NCBI GenBank assembly: GCA_942490535.1
Contig: CALNXQ010000008.1
Span: 186,001 to 250,000 of the forward strand
DNA length: 64,000 nucleotides
Direction: 5' to 3'
DNA from: JAEINY01 sp942490535
Lineage (GTDB): Bacteria > Bacteroidota > Bacteroidia > Bacteroidales > Marinilabiliaceae
A program made the position numbers and the translations under genes. The notes under the pieces are model-generated. The model was not told the DNA's origin. It saw only the letters and a program-made list of their open reading frames with translations, and did no database searches. Shown here piece after piece: positions 57,001 to 63,763 of this stretch (position 1 is its first letter; every line of letters begins with the position of its first letter).

Positions 57001-57523
57001 AAATAATTCCTGTTCGTTCATTGTCATGCAAATAGTTTTTCGAAACTCTACTAATTGTTGACAATCCGCTAATATTCCATCCCCAACCAGCAATGCCGTT
57101 ACCTGACTGGCTATTATAAAATAATGCGACATTGGGTTGCATGCCATTTATGCCTGCCGGACACTCAATAGGTATATTATAAGTAGCGGCCCCGGAAGGT
57201 GTCACATTTAATTGCCCCTTAACGGAACCAACCATACCACCCTTAGCTGGATCAGTAGTAATAGTCCCCTCTGGTGTCATATAGGAAGCATCTGCCGGTG
57301 CAAACAACAAACGCTGATCAATTTTCGCAGAAAATGATTCCCCTGGCCCTGGCTTATAATGAAACTTATCCTGTAAGGTAATAAAATCACGCGCCACATA
57401 GCTTTTCGTGCCCGTTTCTTCTCCCTTTAGGGTATAATTCTTCTGTGGCTCCTGAGCCATTGTTACAATTGGCAGCCAAAAGCACAGACATAGTAATAGG
57501 TAATTATAATTTATTCTCTTCAT
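51017..57523 (-). CDS. SpvB/FG-GAP/YD-repeat Rhs toxin with C-terminal HExxH domain
   Basis: 2168 residues. Signal peptide to about residue 24 (LCFWLPIVTMAQ). Residues 80-330: SpvB/TcdB-like region (PNVALFYNSQSGNGIAGWGW). Residues 430-830: FG-GAP/VCBS calcium-loop repeats (DFDGDGINDF, DYDGDGDLDF, DFNGDGKTDL, DFNGDGNSDL, DVNQDGKCDI). Residues about 1080-1800: YD repeats. The Rhs core ends RFLSPDPY then NPLTFTDPSGE near 1860, the usual border to a variable toxin. A glycine-rich stretch (GAAGGALAGGAGGAAGGF) follows, then a 190-residue tip with MGHEYLHASYYATG near 2096: HExxH, a zinc metallopeptidase motif, with a possible third ligand in SAISEWML. Target unknown. Confidence 0.88.
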   Translation of the reverse strand: MKRINYNYLLLCLCFWLPIVTMAQEPQKNYTLKGEETGTKSYVARDFITLQDKFHYKPGPGESFSAKIDQRLLFAPADASYMTPEGTITTDPAKGGMVGSVKGQLNVTPSGAATYNIPIECPAGINGMQPNVALFYNSQSGNGIAGWGWNISGLSTISRVSKNYLHDNERTGIIWDKTSPLALDGNRLFVHNEYATDSIEYWPEKDMVARVVGYNIQAYGPENIIVYSKDGKKLFYGSKHSDASYIPLEGLVTYVPGTNIVMDRKLSKRMAWRLVKVEDANGNYMEFNYDMDTFGSRFTSHRISNIKYGANKNASASHFGIIEFKYESRSDVEEKYINGSLTKQTYRLNEVVVKASNQEYRRYNLKYRYDEVSKLESVGQSSNGVSLPPITFNWFANDYSFSKKQERYSFPDSPNFKAKAPDHQLSLNIHGGDFDGDGINDFVLEECFYSGSLSDTKFMNWALYLNNGTRSCSFKAEGYYSKKYWANGLFVFDKDGDGKSELYVKKHVKRCHTTYLDDSNDPIEEELIEESDPDIGSGSSVTTCVHYLSLQCFEMNGSNFERNENKDIDIRLEKESHHDRLSILPGDYDGDGDLDFVTYYSDGTFYRAVGIYAPKKDNNLGGSKGMSLLDFNGDGKTDLLLKFNDNIDVLSYNKGTNKFEVIYNSPTYNRRDKIKVGDFNGDGNSDLLIRKYNLNKWMIAQSDGTKLIDGITTPSLQHGDLSEYRIDCTDVNQDGKCDILYFKDASPDYGSSSWSPDYQLNVLVSNGSGFTVKSYLNDLKIRGNSEAERLTTIGNFDKSGGIDFVLHDNNPFAKYLNEVKTPTLFGFKDGAFFNKISSVTNSLSNRVDIKYTYTGLHNVDGLRRSDSEYGSQIKAEKSIGFVIVEAVTGKETNLIYGYGRSVVNKTGRGFLGFDLFAVTDQIKGKIAVSEYDYDIFKKILYLKKEYAKLTSGSGTKGTNLKSSTIGSGSFISEVIYNTVIKTDYTKPNKCFQQYVDKVTTKDHLTNTGNTKSFTFDKFLNRTKEVQKFYSDHSESNLVLTIENSSPVFLQKGAWCANKPESVATKRTKGGESHVRTVNFVYNGNGNVTRKTTDPGDANQVITNYKNYNSFGIPENIETVASGKTRSTTFVYSTSGRFLKEKINDFTTFKTSYTYDESKGVLNTTTNHLGLTTSYKYDGFGRKIKTSFPDGTHAVNALQWANGNGPTGAKYYAYTERSGESPVWKWYDDLGREIRTESYGLDTNRKIWVDTDYNAIGQVQSVSEPYFANGVKKSAASYLYDELGRVTTLTTPMGNTTTVYGGLTTTVTSPNGVKEEVRNGAGQIMTSTVNGGAVSFDYWPSGLTKTATPAGGKAVKTFFNLQGRRIKLIDPDAGTIDSEYNGFGELTWEEHKKTKPDNTIETIRTTYNYDNAGRVLTTVRNGVTTTTVYNSSTGLVESIAKPGHEVSYKYDENGMAKLGRVTTTTEKIENDKSFSFKSGYDAFGRENRRTYPSGFYTTNHYNKYGYLTEVKSAGGKSIWKAIAANARGQLKRTKKGVLETSFAYDEERGLPQTILADGVIDHHYIFNEKGNLQSREDFISHHLESFTYKPENNQLASWTIKRNGALLADYSMDYDGHGNIISKSDVGYAMKYDDPTRIHAITGISGNPSLIADELQTITYTDFKKVQSVTEGDYQLTLTYGIDHQRRKGVFEKPGNTLTRYYLGDYEEDHINGTVKKTHYISGGNGLAALYIEQEGAGKLYYAYTDYLGSLVALTNEDGSIATLNGTQQRLAFDPWGNRRNPNNWSELITKPTHLITDRGYTMHEHLDDLALINMNGRVFDPQIARFLSPDPYIQSAGNLLSYNRYTYGYNNPLTFTDPSGELPFIAVAIIGAFVNTTVQATKGNLTSTGRFWGAMGVGAASSIAGYGAGALVGSGLSISGAAGGALAGGAGGAAGGFVGGSGNAWVNGASFGDGLTAGFNGAVGGAIGGAIIGGISGGIEAYRHDGNILNGNGSKYDLVAPQQSQDGTIEVGEGMTYSTEYAQEFSDEHFGIDPTGVDELIADGSVPDGYTTQGDYVKNTRGQSVFGTAVRTPSGLRDIYIYKLAFQSKEMLYITMGHEYLHASYYATGLLSANRQHSAISEWMLDQATLWNFKVRFFQRYANHFSNYADIAYDYTDQGFFVFNNRSW

Positions 57524-57583
57524 GATATTCGGTCAAAATAGATTAGAAACAAAACTTGCTTGTCTTTTTGCTTCACAATTCAT

Positions 57584-58027
57584 TTATTCTTTGATAATTT
57601 TATAGGTTAATCGCTCATCATTACATTGAATAATAAAAATGTAGATACCCGATTTCAAATGTTGCATAGCTACCGGATGTTGCCCCAATTGATTGATTTG
57701 TCCGGTGAGTATCTGTTTGCCCGTCACGTCATACAAGACATAACTATAATCAGCTTCGGGTTCACCACCGGTCACACTTACTTTAAGGTCTCCTTGTGTG
57801 GGATTAGGAAAAATAGTCACCTTTCGTTCACCCCAGACCTCTTCAATAGGTTGCTCATCTTCTTCGGTGGCTACCTGTGCACTTTTTATTGTGACAGGCA
57901 CCATTTTGCGCTTTAGGCGATTGCCAGAGGCTCCGTATTCATATCTGACTTCAAAGGATTGGGCTTGTGCCATTGCTGCACTTCCCAGCAGCAAACCCAT
58001 TGTTAAGGTTAATAGTAATTGTTTCAT
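57584..58027 (-). CDS. Small T9SS type-A-sorted protein with a YD-like motif
   Basis: 147 residues. Signal peptide to about 21 (LLGSAAMAQAQ). Residues 24-40 read FEVRYEYGASGNRLKRKM, close to the YD-repeat phrase YxYDxxGNR of Rhs proteins. Residues 70-147 are a type-A sorting domain: VTIFPNPTQGDLKVSV, YDVTGKQILTGQI, LKSGIYIFIIQC, ending KIIKE. It would be exported by the type IX system and anchored on the surface. It lies 60 bases before the rhs gene and 16 after a fibre-like gene, so it belongs to that transcript. Confidence 0.85.
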   Translation of the reverse strand: MKQLLLTLTMGLLLGSAAMAQAQSFEVRYEYGASGNRLKRKMVPVTIKSAQVATEEDEQPIEEVWGERKVTIFPNPTQGDLKVSVTGGEPEADYSYVLYDVTGKQILTGQINQLGQHPVAMQHLKSGIYIFIIQCNDERLTYKIIKE

Positions 58028-58043
58028 GATAATTTGTTATCGG

Positions 58044-59063
58044 TTATTTTTTACTTGAATTATTCTCAGATTCCATTTCATTCTTGAAATGCTTCAGCTC
58101 ATTAATTTCTTTTTGCTGTTGCAGCATATACAAAGTCAACTCCTCAATCTTCAACAACAACAGCTTATTCATCTCCGCCAGGTTCACGCCATTCTCTTCC
58201 ATGGCAGCAGCACTGGGGATATCAGGCAGGTGTTTATTGGTTTTAATGAAACTTTCCACCTCCTGCAAGTCACGTAACTCGTAATCATCTTCGAAGACGA
58301 AATCAGCCGTTTGACCATTGGTGGTGACGGTGATTTGGTTGGCGGCGAGGGTGCCGTTGAGCTGCATATCATCAATGCTGGCCAGGGTCACTTCTATTTC
58401 CTGGGCTTTGATGTTGCCGGCTACCTTCAGTTTTGCGCCAGATGATGGTGAAATACCAATTCCAATATTCCCATAATAATCAATACTCAGCATCTTTTCA
58501 CTCCCCCTGTTTATTCTAAATACAGGAGCATTAGCCCAAGTATTTGAGGAAAAACTTTCAACTGACCATACTTTACCATTATAATGGCCTTCACCTTTTT
58601 TGTGCACAGTACCAAGTTCAAGCCGTGCACTTCTTTGTTGTGATGATCCATCATAAGAATATGATGCTTTGATAACAGATTCTGCAGAAGCATTTTTTGT
58701 AGTGTTTTTAACCCACAGATATGGGCTTGTAGATTTTACCACATTCAATTCAGTACTTTTTACCAAACCTGCCACATCAAGTTTGGCGGTAGGTGTGGTG
58801 GTGCCAATGCCGACGTTACCTTTTTGAATTATCATATCTCCGGTTCCCTCTTTCCAGTATGTTAACCAACTTTTTTCTGTCCCACCCCATAAACCAAGAG
58901 CCAAACCATCTTGTGCTTTTGTACCTAAATAGTAATTTGATTGTCCACTTGGCTCAAAACGAATCTGACTATATGCTCCAGTCAAAGTAATTTTATCATA
59001 AGTCTGCCCCCAAACCGAAACAGTCATTAAGCTTATTAAAATTAAGGTTGTAAGTTTTTTCAT
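58044..59063 (-). CDS. Fibre-like secreted protein, paralogue 1
   Basis: 339 residues with signal peptide (MTVSVWGQ, cleavage about 20). The middle repeats the tail-fibre phrase NVGIGTTTPTAKLDVAG and IGIGISPSSGAKLKVAG. From about residue 220: IKAQEIEVTLASIDDMQLNG (neck form 1), QITVTTNGQTADFVFEDD, then the constant C-terminus YELRDLQEVESFIK, HLPDIPSAAAM, VNLAEMNKLLLLKIEELTLY and a short coiled coil. This C-terminus is common in secreted fibre-like proteins of Bacteroidota and may act as a trimerising or chaperone-like tip; no Peptidase_S74 residues are seen. Function unknown. Directly upstream of the T9SS-sorted gene. Confidence 0.82.
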   Translation of the reverse strand: MKKLTTLILISLMTVSVWGQTYDKITLTGAYSQIRFEPSGQSNYYLGTKAQDGLALGLWGGTEKSWLTYWKEGTGDMIIQKGNVGIGTTTPTAKLDVAGLVKSTELNVVKSTSPYLWVKNTTKNASAESVIKASYSYDGSSQQRSARLELGTVHKKGEGHYNGKVWSVESFSSNTWANAPVFRINRGSEKMLSIDYYGNIGIGISPSSGAKLKVAGNIKAQEIEVTLASIDDMQLNGTLAANQITVTTNGQTADFVFEDDYELRDLQEVESFIKTNKHLPDIPSAAAMEENGVNLAEMNKLLLLKIEELTLYMLQQQKEINELKHFKNEMESENNSSKK

Positions 59064-59116
59064 CGTTTTATTATTTATAATTGTTTGTTTTAAATTGTTA
59101 TTTACTTCTCTGCATT

Positions 59117-59247
59117 ACCCCACCAAACCTCCCCCGAAGGGGAGGCACTTCACATTGTACCATCAGCTCTTTTTCCAATTTCCTTCAACTTAAAAGCTGT
59201 TCAAAGAGAGTTGTCAATATGTTGGTCCCCCTTTAGGGGCTAGGGGT
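59117..59247. repeat. MITE-like element, copy A
   Basis: 131 bases with inverted ends: ACCCC...CCCCCGAAGGGGA on the left and CCCCCTTTAGGGGCTAGGGGT on the right. Lies in the 457-base gap 59064-59520 with copy B and the 64-base hairpin repeat; nothing else is seen in that gap. Confidence 0.65.
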
Positions 59248-59304
59248 GGTTTGCCTTCTCTACCCCACGATCCTTCCAAAAAAATCAGCAGACCGGAGGA
59301 AAAA

Positions 59305-59368
59305 ACTGGTTATCACACCACCTCCCCCTGCGGGTACTCCTCCTAAACTTAGGAGGAGAAACAAAATG
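59305..59368. repeat. 64-base exact repeat with hairpin, copy 1
   Basis: All 64 bases are identical to 62418-62481. Includes CTCCTCCTAA-AC-TTAGGAGGAG (59337-59358), a perfect 10-bp stem with a 2-base centre. Lies between MITE-like copies A and B. Confidence 0.8.
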
Positions 59369-59389
59369 TGGCTTTACATCGTCACTTTT

Positions 59390-59516
59390 ACCCCTCAATC
59401 CCCTAAAGGGGAAGAACCTCACATTGCGACTCTCAGCTCATTATCTATTTCCTTCAACTTAAAAACTGTTCAAATTGAGTAGGCAATATGCTGGCTCCCC
59501 TGTAGGGGTTAGGGGT
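59390..59516. repeat. MITE-like element, copy B
   Basis: 127 bases; left end ACCCCTCAATCCCCTAAAGGG, right end reads CCCCTGTAGGGGTTAGGGGT, the inverse of the left apart from a few changes. It abuts the stop of the next fibre gene. Confidence 0.7.
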
Positions 59517-59520
59517 GTTG

Positions 59521-60903
59521 TTACTTCGCCAACAGCAAAGCCTCAATCTTCGCCAACCGCTCCTCCAAACTCTCTACTTTTTTATTTTGACTTTTTACTT
59601 CAGCCTTCTGCCTCTCAGCTTCAGCCTTCTGCTCTATCGCATACAACGTCAACTCCTCAATCTTTTGCAACAACAACTTATTCATCTCCGCCAGGTTCAC
59701 CCCATCCGCTTCCATAGCCGCAGCACTGGGTATTTCGGGTAAATGCTTATTGGTTTTAATGAAGGTTTCCACCTCCTGCAAGTCACGTAACTCGTAATCT
59801 TCTTCGAAAACGAAATCAGCGGTTTGGCCGTTGGTGGTGACGGTGATTTGGTTGGCGGCGAGGGTGCCGTTGAAAGAAGCATTGGAGCAAGAGAACTCTT
59901 CTACTTTTACTTCTTTGGCGCGGATAGTGCCATTTACATCAAGCGAATACTTAGGATCAGTTGTTGCGATACCAATTTTACCATCAACTGTAACATTCAT
60001 TTTCTCATTTCCATTATCACCTATTGCTTGAAAATGCAAATACGCTCCCCAATAATCATATGCTTTAATGTAGTAATGCATTGCTGCATCTTGAGTCCTA
60101 TAATAGCCCGACACACCTTCATTTAACAATATATCACCATTTTTTGCTATTTTAAGAGCTGTTCTTGGTGTTTCACCAACTTTGAAAAGAATATCCCTAT
60201 CCAGGCTTTGGATATTCAAATTCGAATTTTTATTTACAATCTCATTATTATCAATCCCTATGCCCGTCTCTTCGGTTCCAATTAATAAATGAGCATTTTG
60301 CAGTTTTTTGCTGCCTATTGTTTTACCATTGGAACCTATTGTTAGTTTTGAGATAGTCGGAGATGTTCCTATACCTACATTTCCATTTCTATCAGCTGAA
60401 AAATCATTAGCCAACAGAGGAGCGTCACTCTCATAGTTTGGACTTTCCAAAACAAAAACTCCTTCACTGTTTATTACATCAGGATTGCCTAATGTAACAG
60501 TCGCAGATCCTTCCACTTTAGAAAAATTCACTCTCATGGCAGAATGATACTTGCTACAATTGGCTACCAGAATATATTCTTCGGGAGAAATCCTCTTCAA
60601 CCCTAAAGTGATATTATATGTTTTTCCAGACTGAACTATATCAAAAGTTCCTCCATTAAAGTTTATATACAATCTAAAATCAGCAACAATCGGCAAGTTG
60701 TATCCCCAGTTTCCGTTATTATCAATCACTTGACCAAAGACACCAAGTCCATTATATGGATATGACAAGTCAGAAACCTTAAATTTTGCAACTACTCGTT
60801 CTCCCGGATTATCACTAGTATTATCAACAATCCATTCATAATTTTGACCACAAACACTCATTCCAATAAGTGTGGTTAAGATTAAGGTTGTTAGTTTTTT
60901 CAT
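59521..60903 (-). CDS. Fibre-like secreted protein, paralogue 2
   Basis: 460 residues, signal peptide (IGMSVCGQ, about 20). The N-terminal 150 residues (WIVDNTSDNPGERVVAKF, FRLYINFNGGTFDIV) are unlike the other paralogues and look like a beta-sandwich. Fibre phrases NGNVGIGTSPTISKLTIG and KIGIATTDPKYSLDVNG lead to neck form 2 (IRAKEVKVEEFSCSNASFNG), then the shared C-terminus YELRDLQEVETFIK, VNLAEMNKLLLQKIEELTLY and a longer coiled coil (KVESLEERLAKIEALLLAK). Surface or structural role inferred. Confidence 0.8.
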   Translation of the reverse strand: MKKLTTLILTTLIGMSVCGQNYEWIVDNTSDNPGERVVAKFKVSDLSYPYNGLGVFGQVIDNNGNWGYNLPIVADFRLYINFNGGTFDIVQSGKTYNITLGLKRISPEEYILVANCSKYHSAMRVNFSKVEGSATVTLGNPDVINSEGVFVLESPNYESDAPLLANDFSADRNGNVGIGTSPTISKLTIGSNGKTIGSKKLQNAHLLIGTEETGIGIDNNEIVNKNSNLNIQSLDRDILFKVGETPRTALKIAKNGDILLNEGVSGYYRTQDAAMHYYIKAYDYWGAYLHFQAIGDNGNEKMNVTVDGKIGIATTDPKYSLDVNGTIRAKEVKVEEFSCSNASFNGTLAANQITVTTNGQTADFVFEEDYELRDLQEVETFIKTNKHLPEIPSAAAMEADGVNLAEMNKLLLQKIEELTLYAIEQKAEAERQKAEVKSQNKKVESLEERLAKIEALLLAK

Positions 60904-60957
60904 TATTATATTCTTTACTAAATGTTTATTTCAAATTATTCTTTACTTCTTTGCTTT

Positions 60958-61083
60958 ACCCCTCGCTCCCCTAAAGGGGAGGCACTTTATATTGCAGCTA
61001 TCAGCTCATTTCAATTTCTTTCATCTTAGAAGCTGTTAAAATAGAGTAGGCAATATGCTGGTTCCCCTTTAGGGGTTAGGGGT
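60958..61083. repeat. MITE-like element, copy C
   Basis: 126 bases; left end ACCCCTCGCTCCCCTAAAGG, right end TTCCCCTTTAGGGGTTAGGGGT in part, giving nearly perfect terminal inverted repeats of about 21 bases. Ends 4 bases before the next gene's stop. Confidence 0.75.
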
Positions 61084-61087
61084 GTTG

Positions 61088-62233
61088 TTACTTCGCCAAC
61101 AGCAAGGCTTCAATCTTAGCCAACCGCTCCTCCAAACTCTCCACTTTTTCATTTTGACTTTTGACTTTTTCCTTTTGAGTCTCCACTTCTGCCTTCTGCT
61201 TTGCCCTTTCAGCCTCCAACTCCTGAATTCTATTATCCTTATCAATTGCGTATAGCGTGAGCTCCTCAATCTTCAACAACAACAGCTTATTCATCTCCGC
61301 CAGGTTCACTCCATTTTCTTCCATAGCCGCAGCGCTGGGGATATCCGGCAAGTGTTTATTGCTTTTAATAAAGGTTTCCACCTCTTGCAGGTCGCGCAGT
61401 TCGTAGTCTTCTTCGAAGACGAAATCGGCGGTTTGACCATTGGTGGTGACGGTGATTTGGTTGGCGGCCAGGGTGCCGTTGAGCTGCATATCATCAATGC
61501 TGGCCAGGGTCACTTCTATCTCCTGGGCTTTGATGTTACCGGCTACATCGAGTTTGGCGTCTGGTGTTGTAGTGCCGATGCCTACGCGGCCATTATTTAC
61601 TAAGTTCAAGTCATGATTATTTGTTCCATTATAAACTTTATGCTGAACCAATTCATTATAAGAAGTTCCATCGCTTCTAGATGCACTTAGAATAGTAAAT
61701 GTCTTACTTCCATCTGTTATGTAATGTCCACGTAAATCAAGTATTCTATTGGGAAGAATACGCAAACCATAGGTATTTTCACTAGAACTGTATGAGTCAT
61801 TTGCCAAAAGTTTAACTTCTCTCTGATAATTTCCACTTCTCAATATCAGGCGTCCAGTAGATTGACCTTGACCAACATACAGATTATCATTTACCATTAT
61901 ACTGTTGTTGAATTTGAAACTACCCCAACCATTAGTTGAGATAGTTCCTATCTGAGTATTATCCGTTCTTGAAGTTCGAATGATAGTTTTATTGTTGTCT
62001 CCATAAAAAGATAAGTACCCCCCAAGATTCAGATTTCTACCAAAAGCAAAATTTCCCCATCCATCAATTGAAAATGTTCCTTCTTGAGTATTATCACTTC
62101 TGGAAGTTTTTAGTATAATTTGCTTTGAATCTTGTTTTCTATATAAGATTGAAGAATTTGATAAATCCCATTGCCCCCAAACCGACACCCCAATAAGCGC
62201 CATGATTAGTAAGCTAATTCCTTTCTTCATCAT
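61088..62233 (-). CDS. Fibre-like secreted protein, paralogue 3
   Basis: 381 residues, signal peptide (ALIGVSVWGQ, about 21). N-terminal part has repeats of the type LKTSRSDNTQEGTFSIDGWG and IIRTSRTDNTQIGTIS, suggesting a beta-helical shaft. Then GRVGIGTTTPDAKLDVAG, neck form 1 (IKAQEIEVTLASIDDMQLNG, as in paralogue 1), the constant C-terminus and a long coiled coil (IQELEAERAKQKAEVETQKE, ending KIEALLLAK as in paralogue 2). The mix of modules suggests recombination between copies. Confidence 0.8.
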   Translation of the reverse strand: MMKKGISLLIMALIGVSVWGQWDLSNSSILYRKQDSKQIILKTSRSDNTQEGTFSIDGWGNFAFGRNLNLGGYLSFYGDNNKTIIRTSRTDNTQIGTISTNGWGSFKFNNSIMVNDNLYVGQGQSTGRLILRSGNYQREVKLLANDSYSSSENTYGLRILPNRILDLRGHYITDGSKTFTILSASRSDGTSYNELVQHKVYNGTNNHDLNLVNNGRVGIGTTTPDAKLDVAGNIKAQEIEVTLASIDDMQLNGTLAANQITVTTNGQTADFVFEEDYELRDLQEVETFIKSNKHLPDIPSAAAMEENGVNLAEMNKLLLLKIEELTLYAIDKDNRIQELEAERAKQKAEVETQKEKVKSQNEKVESLEERLAKIEALLLAK

Positions 62234-62286
62234 TTTCGTATTCTTAATTAAATGTTTGTTTCAATTGTTTTTTACTTCTCTGCTTT

Positions 62287-62413
62287 ACCCCTCGATCACC
62301 TGAAGGGGAGGCACTTCATATGGCAACTCTCAATTCCATTTCAATTTCCTTAAACTTAAAAGCTGTTAAAATTAAGTAGCCAATATGCTGGTTCCCCTTT
62401 AGGGGTTAGGGGT
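62287..62413. repeat. MITE-like element, copy D
   Basis: 127 bases; left end ACCCCTCGATCACCTGAAGG, right end TTCCCCTTTAGGGGTTAGGG. It is followed 4 bases later by the second 64-base repeat. A short degenerate remnant of a left end is also visible near 63728-63751. Confidence 0.7.
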
Positions 62414-62417
62414 AAAG

Positions 62418-62481
62418 ACTGGTTATCACACCACCTCCCCCTGCGGGTACTCCTCCTAAACTTAGGAGGAGAAACAAAATG
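62418..62481. repeat. 64-base exact repeat with hairpin, copy 2
   Basis: Identical to 59305-59368; the hairpin is at 62450-62471, only 16-37 bases past the stop of paralogue 4, where it could act as its terminator although no U run follows. Confidence 0.8.
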
Positions 62482-62486
62482 AGGTT

Positions 62487-63686
62487 TTACTTCTCCATTA
62501 ACATGGCCTCAATCTTCGCCAATCTATCTACTGTATTTCTATGTGTTTCCTTTAACTCCTTCACTTCTGCCTTATGCTTTGCCCCTTCATCTTCCAACTC
62601 CTGAATCCTATTCTCCTTATCAATTGCGTATAGCGTCAACTCCTCAATCTTCAACAACAACAGCTTATTCATCTCCGCCAGGTTCACCCCATCCGCTTCC
62701 ATAGCCGCAGCGCTGGGGATATCCGGCAGGTGTTTATTGCTTTTAATAAAGGTTTCCACCTCTTGCAAGTCACGTAACTCGTAATCTTCTTCGAAAACGA
62801 AATCAGCCGTTTGGCCATTGGTGGTGACGGTGATTTGGTTGGCGGCCAGGGTGCCGTTGAAAGAAGCATTGGAACAAGTGAACTCTTCTACTTTGACTTC
62901 CTTGGCGCGGATGGTACCGCAGACGTCTAGTTTGTAATCGGGGGTGATGGTGCCAATGCCAATATTGCCATTAATTTTAATGACCATCTTAGTATTGTTG
63001 TTGATAAACTCCTCATCGCTAATGGTTTTACCACTTGTAAATTGATCATCATGGTGTGAGAGAAATTTTATATTTCCAAAAATATCCGTGTTAACAACAC
63101 CAATAGATGACCGAGCTCCATCTCCATGCAATTTCCATTCATTATTCACCCTAACACCATTCATAACAAGAGAACTGTTGGTGTGTCCACAATTTGGATT
63201 ATACCAATTAAACATCGATACCCTATCTGCTTTTATGGTACCTTTCACGTCAAGCTTAGCAGTAGGGGATGCAGTGCCAATGCCAACATTACCATCATAC
63301 CTAATTCGAATCCTTTCACTCGGCGCGCCGATATATTTAGTATAAAACGCCAAGTCGATACAATTTTCCCAATCTACAGCTGATATGGCTGCTATTCCTG
63401 CCCACTTTGAAGTTTCCGTTTTATATCCTAATTTGAACTTAAGACCTACACCTGGGCGCCCAGTCTGAGTATGATATTCATTAGAAATAGTAGTATTCCA
63501 ATCTAAAGCATTGGCATAAGTCCACACGTTTAGTTTTGAAATCGGGTCTGAACTCCCAATACCAACATTCCCATTTATATGATTGATTGGTGTCGTGCTT
63601 CCGTTTTTATCGGGGATATTTACTGATTGCCCCCAGACCGACACACCTATCAGGGTAGTTAGAAATAAGGTTGTTAGTTTTTTCAT
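62487..63686 (-). CDS. Fibre-like secreted protein, paralogue 4
   Basis: 399 residues, signal peptide (LIGVSVWGQ, about 20). Three fibre phrases: NGNVGIGSSDPISKLNV, GNVGIGTASPTAKLDVKG and GNIGIGTITPDYKLDVCG. The middle is unlike the other copies (GLKFKLGYKTETSKW, SSLVMNGVRVNNEWKLHGDG). Neck form 2 (IRAKEVKVEEFTCSNASFNG) as in paralogue 2, then the constant C-terminus and a coiled coil ending DRLAKIEAMLMEK. Expected to be secreted and trimeric. Confidence 0.8.
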   Translation of the reverse strand: MKKLTTLFLTTLIGVSVWGQSVNIPDKNGSTTPINHINGNVGIGSSDPISKLNVWTYANALDWNTTISNEYHTQTGRPGVGLKFKLGYKTETSKWAGIAAISAVDWENCIDLAFYTKYIGAPSERIRIRYDGNVGIGTASPTAKLDVKGTIKADRVSMFNWYNPNCGHTNSSLVMNGVRVNNEWKLHGDGARSSIGVVNTDIFGNIKFLSHHDDQFTSGKTISDEEFINNNTKMVIKINGNIGIGTITPDYKLDVCGTIRAKEVKVEEFTCSNASFNGTLAANQITVTTNGQTADFVFEEDYELRDLQEVETFIKSNKHLPDIPSAAAMEADGVNLAEMNKLLLLKIEELTLYAIDKENRIQELEDEGAKHKAEVKELKETHRNTVDRLAKIEAMLMEK

Positions 63687-63763
63687 TTTGTATGTAATTT
63701 TTTATTTGTGTTTGCATTATCTTGATTTTACTCTTTAATCCCCTGAAGGAGATAGAGAGCATT

